From NCBI GenBank assembly GCA_033819885.1, contig JAQYUZ010000039.1:62001-126000 (forward strand): DNA of 64,000 nucleotides. The letters run 5' to 3'. The position numbers were made by a program, and so were the translations under genes. How positions within the stretch are numbered: the stretch's first letter is position 1; the number at the start of each line of letters is the position of its first letter. Origin of the DNA: Microbotryomycetes sp. JL201 (taxonomy: Eukaryota; Basidiomycota; Microbotryomycetes). The notes below the pieces were generated by a model. It was given only the letters and a program-made list of their open reading frames with translations. It had not been told where the DNA came from and made no database searches. Positions 60,733 to 64,000 of this stretch are shown piece by piece.

Positions 60733-61112
60733 CGCGGCGATTGCGTCTTTTTTTTGAGCGGCGACTTGGACAAGCTGCAAGCAAGCAGATTCAGCAAAGG
60801 TGGAGTGTATTTTATGGTGTAAAGATCTTGTCAGGAAGTACTTGCGACGCGAAGATCGTCTCCTGGTGGCGGAAATCGGCGTAAGAAGGGAAGAGGGAAG
60901 GAGCGCCGAAGTCACGTGCCGGCGAATAAGACAGATATTCGCAACAAGTGAAGAAGCCCGCTTATCAGCGCATCCTCGGTTAGCTCCGCCGTCAATGCAC
61001 CGCATTTCTCTGCTAGCCTCCTCGAATCGGAAACTCCGAGGACTGACCCTCGGTGCGTGCCTCTTTGCAAGGCTTTCCCCTAGGCTTCCATTCTTCCGGG
61101 CAGCCAGCCGTC
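60733..61112. other. Divergent promoter region between Dbp7 and family gene D
   Basis: This 380-base spacer serves two outward-reading genes. No coding frame of note is seen. A pyrimidine-rich stretch lies just before gene D. Confidence 0.45.
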
Positions 61113-62954
61113 ATGGAATACAATCATGAAACCAGCGACTCCGAATTTGATCGCGCTTATGAGAGGGCCCAAGCACACGAAGTGCTGCAAGATTACAGCA
61201 ACGAGCAGGTCTTGGTATCGGTCGCACAATTTCTCACTGAAGTCAAGCCGCACCACGGAATCATGGAGGACAGCGACAAAGGACGTATGATGAAGTTTCT
61301 ATTCCATATGAAGAGCCTCTTCCACTTTTACGAGTCTTTTCACTACGAAAGGCATAGTGCGAATCCGCAGTTCTATGTCCGGTGAGAGCAAAATAAGTCT
61401 GCGTGACACTTTCAACTGACTTGGCAAGTGCAACTGACATTAGTGACCCAGCAATTTTGTCCGAATACCTTCGTGAAGCTGTCCATGAGTTGGCGCTCTG
61501 GGACGTCAACGTGAGCCCTGGAACACACTGGGCGCGTACTTTCTTGGCGGGTATTGCCGCTCTTAGTGCTAGATGGAAGACACCATTTCCCGCTCTGACA
61601 AGCTTTTCACCGTCTCATCATGTACGCAAATTTACAGGGGATTCGTCGTGAGCGAATCTGATCTATGGCTGATTGCTCCTTTGCAGCCTCTCGAATTTGT
61701 CTCAAACATGACGTCTTCCTTCCTGTCTACCAATCATGAGTCGCATTTCTCGAATTTGGAAAAGCTGTCAAAGATGCATGCTTCGGGATTTGTGATCGAC
61801 AACTTTCGACACCAGCCGACTCTTCAAAATTATGGTCTGCAGACTCCGCTCAATACTCTGTGGCTTGCATCACAAGCCTTCAGGATGTTTGGATTGGATA
61901 GCTCAGAAGCTTGCCTATTTCCAAATGCAGTTCTGCCCTGGAAAGATGATCCCGACTTTGCCGGATACAACATTTTCGGCGTATTCACCACAGCTGTTGA
62001 ACAGCCGATCACTCGAGCCATAACTGGAGTCAAGGGATCCTCTGTTACCGGTAATACTGCCGCCGGCTACTTCGTAACCAATAAGCCTCTGCATAACAAG
62101 GATGCGGAGGACTTGAAGGATCGACCGTTGAACTTGGTGCGAATGCGAGCGTAAGACGACGAGTTTGATGACATCTGACATTGATTCCAGGTCTTTGCCC
62201 GAAGGCTGTCCACACCTGTCCGACCGCGCAGTCCGCGTAAGTCCTGCGGGTTGATAAGCTGCCTGCAGATCATCCGGCTGCTTTCTTCTGAGGCTTCTTC
62301 TGACGCCTTTGCCCTTTTGGTATAACTCTGAAGTTTTCCTCGCCACGCAATTTGTCATGGTAGCGACCTACGTTCTTTTCGCTCACTTGAACCATCAAAT
62401 CAAAGTGGAGCACGAACTACACGTGAAGCTTGAAGAAGACGAGCAAAGGAAGCGAGAGCACTTTAACGCTCTCCTACGAGGGGAATTGAATACTGCTTTG
62501 ATGTATCATCTGGTCCCCCGCCGATCGTCTGAAACTCGACAACAGGACATGGACTACTATAGCCCAGAATTCGAGCGATTGCCGCCCTTGGAGAAATGCA
62601 AACTCCTTCTTCAGCTACTAGAAGCGCTGAGATCGGTAAGATGCTCCCAGTACAGCCGCAGTTGAGACCACTAACCCTAAGGTGCAGGCCAAGCTGACAC
62701 ACAAAGTGGACGAGCTTCTTGGAAGACAGTTTGCGAACTGGAAATTTGATGTGACCGAGAGCTTGACCATGCACGAGCAGAATGTTGAAAACCTCAACAT
62801 CAAGATCGGATACACTCGAAACTCACACCAACGCCATACACAAGCACATTCGAGCTCAACTGGTCCGATGCATATGGCAAATCTTTCCCCTAGACAGGGG
62901 AAGCGGTATGGCGTGAATACTCGGGTTTTGCAGAGTAAATGGGGTATGCTGTAG
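61113..62954 (+). CDS. Unnamed 'RYG-tail' family gene D
   Basis: Starts MEYNHETSDSEFDRAYERAQ at 61113. Exon 1 ends at a GTGAGA donor after PQFYV (~61382). Exon 2 runs RDPAILSEYLREAVHELALW, then GTHWAR, to SPSHH. A later exon has PLEFVSNMTSSFLSTNHESH, YGLQTPLNTLWLASQAFRMF and AGYNIFGVFTTAVEQPITRA. A short exon, SLPEGCPHLSDRAV, follows. Next come FVMVATYVLFAHLNHQIKVE (hydrophobic, then a charged helix) and YYSPEFERLPPLEKCKLLLQ. The last exon, AKLTHKVDELLGRQFANWKF, ends LSPRQGKRYGVNTRVLQSKW GML (TGA at 62954). The GTHW and TPLxxxWxA blocks are shared with gene E. The tail is the family hallmark. There is no catalytic motif, and function is unknown. Confidence 0.75.
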
Positions 62955-63266
62955 ATGAACAGGTGCAAGTGTAGTCATGCGTCTGAGCAGCCAAACGGTG
63001 GCGCTCGTGCGGCCCCTGACGCGATAGTCTACAACCAATGTAGCCGTGAAAGTACAAATAAAAGGGCGGCGAGGCGCCACGTCGAGGTGCCTTTTGGGCT
63101 GTTCAGGCGTTATTAGTGTAAGTGTTCGAACACAAGGCTCCCGAATGTAGCATACTTTTTGCACCGCTCTTGCGAGCGCCAGGAGCCTTGGCTTTGAAAG
63201 TCCGAGGCTGGGTAGGATGGCAGCAAAAGTGCTTTTCTTGCATCGTGACCACCTGTCACAATCACC
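62955..63266. other. Intergenic between family genes D and E
   Basis: This spacer of 312 bases matches the 260-360 base spacing seen inside the other family arrays. No other feature is seen. Confidence 0.45.
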
Positions 63267-64000
63267 ATGTCGGCCCTCACGCACGCGCACGAGCCACCCT
63301 CGGTGACTGCCAAATCAGAAGCGCTTCATGTACTCAATCTTGGCACAGATGCCGAGATCCTCAACGAATTTAAATGTTTTGTCGATCGGGCCAAGACAGA
63401 CGGCCACATGCGTGGCGTAAACATAGTTCTCTATCGGCTCTTTCAGAACTACTGGTCCGACGTGTGGATGGCGCGCTTGTATTTTGACGCAACTGGATTT
63501 GGCCATGGGGGGAGACGCGTGCACATCACGCAAGTCGGACAACTGTTTGTGTCTCAAAGCTCGCTGATATCGGAACTTTGACAGGGACATGAAGGAAACC
63601 GCAATATTTTGCACTAAGGCACTCCAGTTCTGCAAATCTCGCATTCTGCTGGACAAGAAAGGAGGGCAGGTGGATGGCACACATTGGAATTGGTATCGCA
63701 TCCTCTGGGCGGCAATCGCTTATCAGCAGGAGCTTATGGCGCTCAGCAGGCACACACGTATACCACCCCAAGACAACCTCCGGATTCCTCTGCCTCGAAT
63801 TCGACACGTTATAGATACCGAGCGCGGACTATCGTTCGAGGAAGCACTTACATGGTTATGTAACGTGAAGACGTCCCGGTTCCAGTCGACTGATCTGGCG
63901 GATTACGACTTGCAAGGCGTTGAAACGCCGCTCGACTGCGTCTGGATTGCTCGCACGACACTAGTCTTGCTCGGGTTCGGTCCAGACGGCTCGACAGCTT
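63267..64000 (+). CDS. Unnamed 'RYG-tail' family gene E (5' part, cut by window edge)
   Basis: Starts MSALTHAHEPPSVTAKSEAL at 63267. Exon 1 carries VDRAKTDGHMRGVNIVLYRL and FQNYWSDVWMARLYFDATGF. An intron of ~55-95 nt ends near 63595; the acceptor before ETAIFCTKALQFC keeps the frame. Exon 2 is open to the last base of the window and reads GGQVDGTHWNWYRILWAAIA, RIRHVIDTERGLSFEEALTW and QGVETPLDCVWIARTTLVLL. The GTHW and TPLxxxWxA landmarks lie in the same order and spacing as in the neighbouring gene D, which makes the two tandem paralogues. The C-terminal part with the expected tail lies outside the window. Confidence 0.7.

Noticed and set aside
61512-61517. GTGAGC as a splice donor in family gene D
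   Set aside because: Splicing there would remove the GTHW block, which is conserved in gene E. Reading through keeps it.

Overview
The window looks like a compact euchromatic stretch of a basidiomycete (or basidiomycete-like) fungal genome. Genes lie a few hundred bases apart on both strands. Almost all carry several 50-70 nt introns with GTGAGT/GTAAGT-type donors and CAG/TAG acceptors. Recognisable proteins include NudE, an ACBD5/Atg37-like protein, Cdc14, a trifunctional Fol1, Dbp7 and a TMEM115 homologue. A Pucciniomycotina-type species with a small genome is my guess, but nothing here fixes the species.

Layout, left to right. At 0-0.4 kb is the tail of a gene of an unnamed family. Then come NudE (-), an intron-containing tRNA-Asp(GTC), an ACBD5/Atg37-like acyl-CoA-binding protein (+), an old Ty1/Copia pol fragment (+), Cdc14 (+) and EMC6 (+). 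Three tandem genes of the unnamed family follow on the minus strand (11.8-18.4 kb). Next are Isu1 (-), Ipi1 (-), Nup54/Nup57 (+), a small hypothetical membrane protein (+), a zeta-toxin-fold P-loop kinase (+), a mitochondrial-carrier-family protein (+) and Fol1 (-). A giant lumenal/extracellular repeat protein resembling the DUF3712/Tag1 group (+) fills 34.8-46.8 kb. Three more tandem family genes (+) occupy 47.1-51.1 kb. They are followed by the TMEM115-like protein (+), a C2H2 zinc-finger regulator (-) and Dbp7 (-). Two further family genes (+) lie at 61.1-64.0 kb, the last cut by the window edge.

The housekeeping genes serve unrelated core functions: dynein regulation, mitotic exit, ER insertion, Fe-S assembly, 60S biogenesis (Ipi1, Dbp7), the nuclear pore and folate synthesis. 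I see no functional operon-like logic among them.

The striking content is the unnamed, intron-rich protein family. At least nine copies occur in 64 kb, in three same-strand arrays plus the left edge. Most full copies end in a short basic-aromatic tail of the form (S/T)xRQxxRYG/F and have a hydrophobic segment upstream of it. I do not recognise the family. It is the best candidate here for something undescribed.
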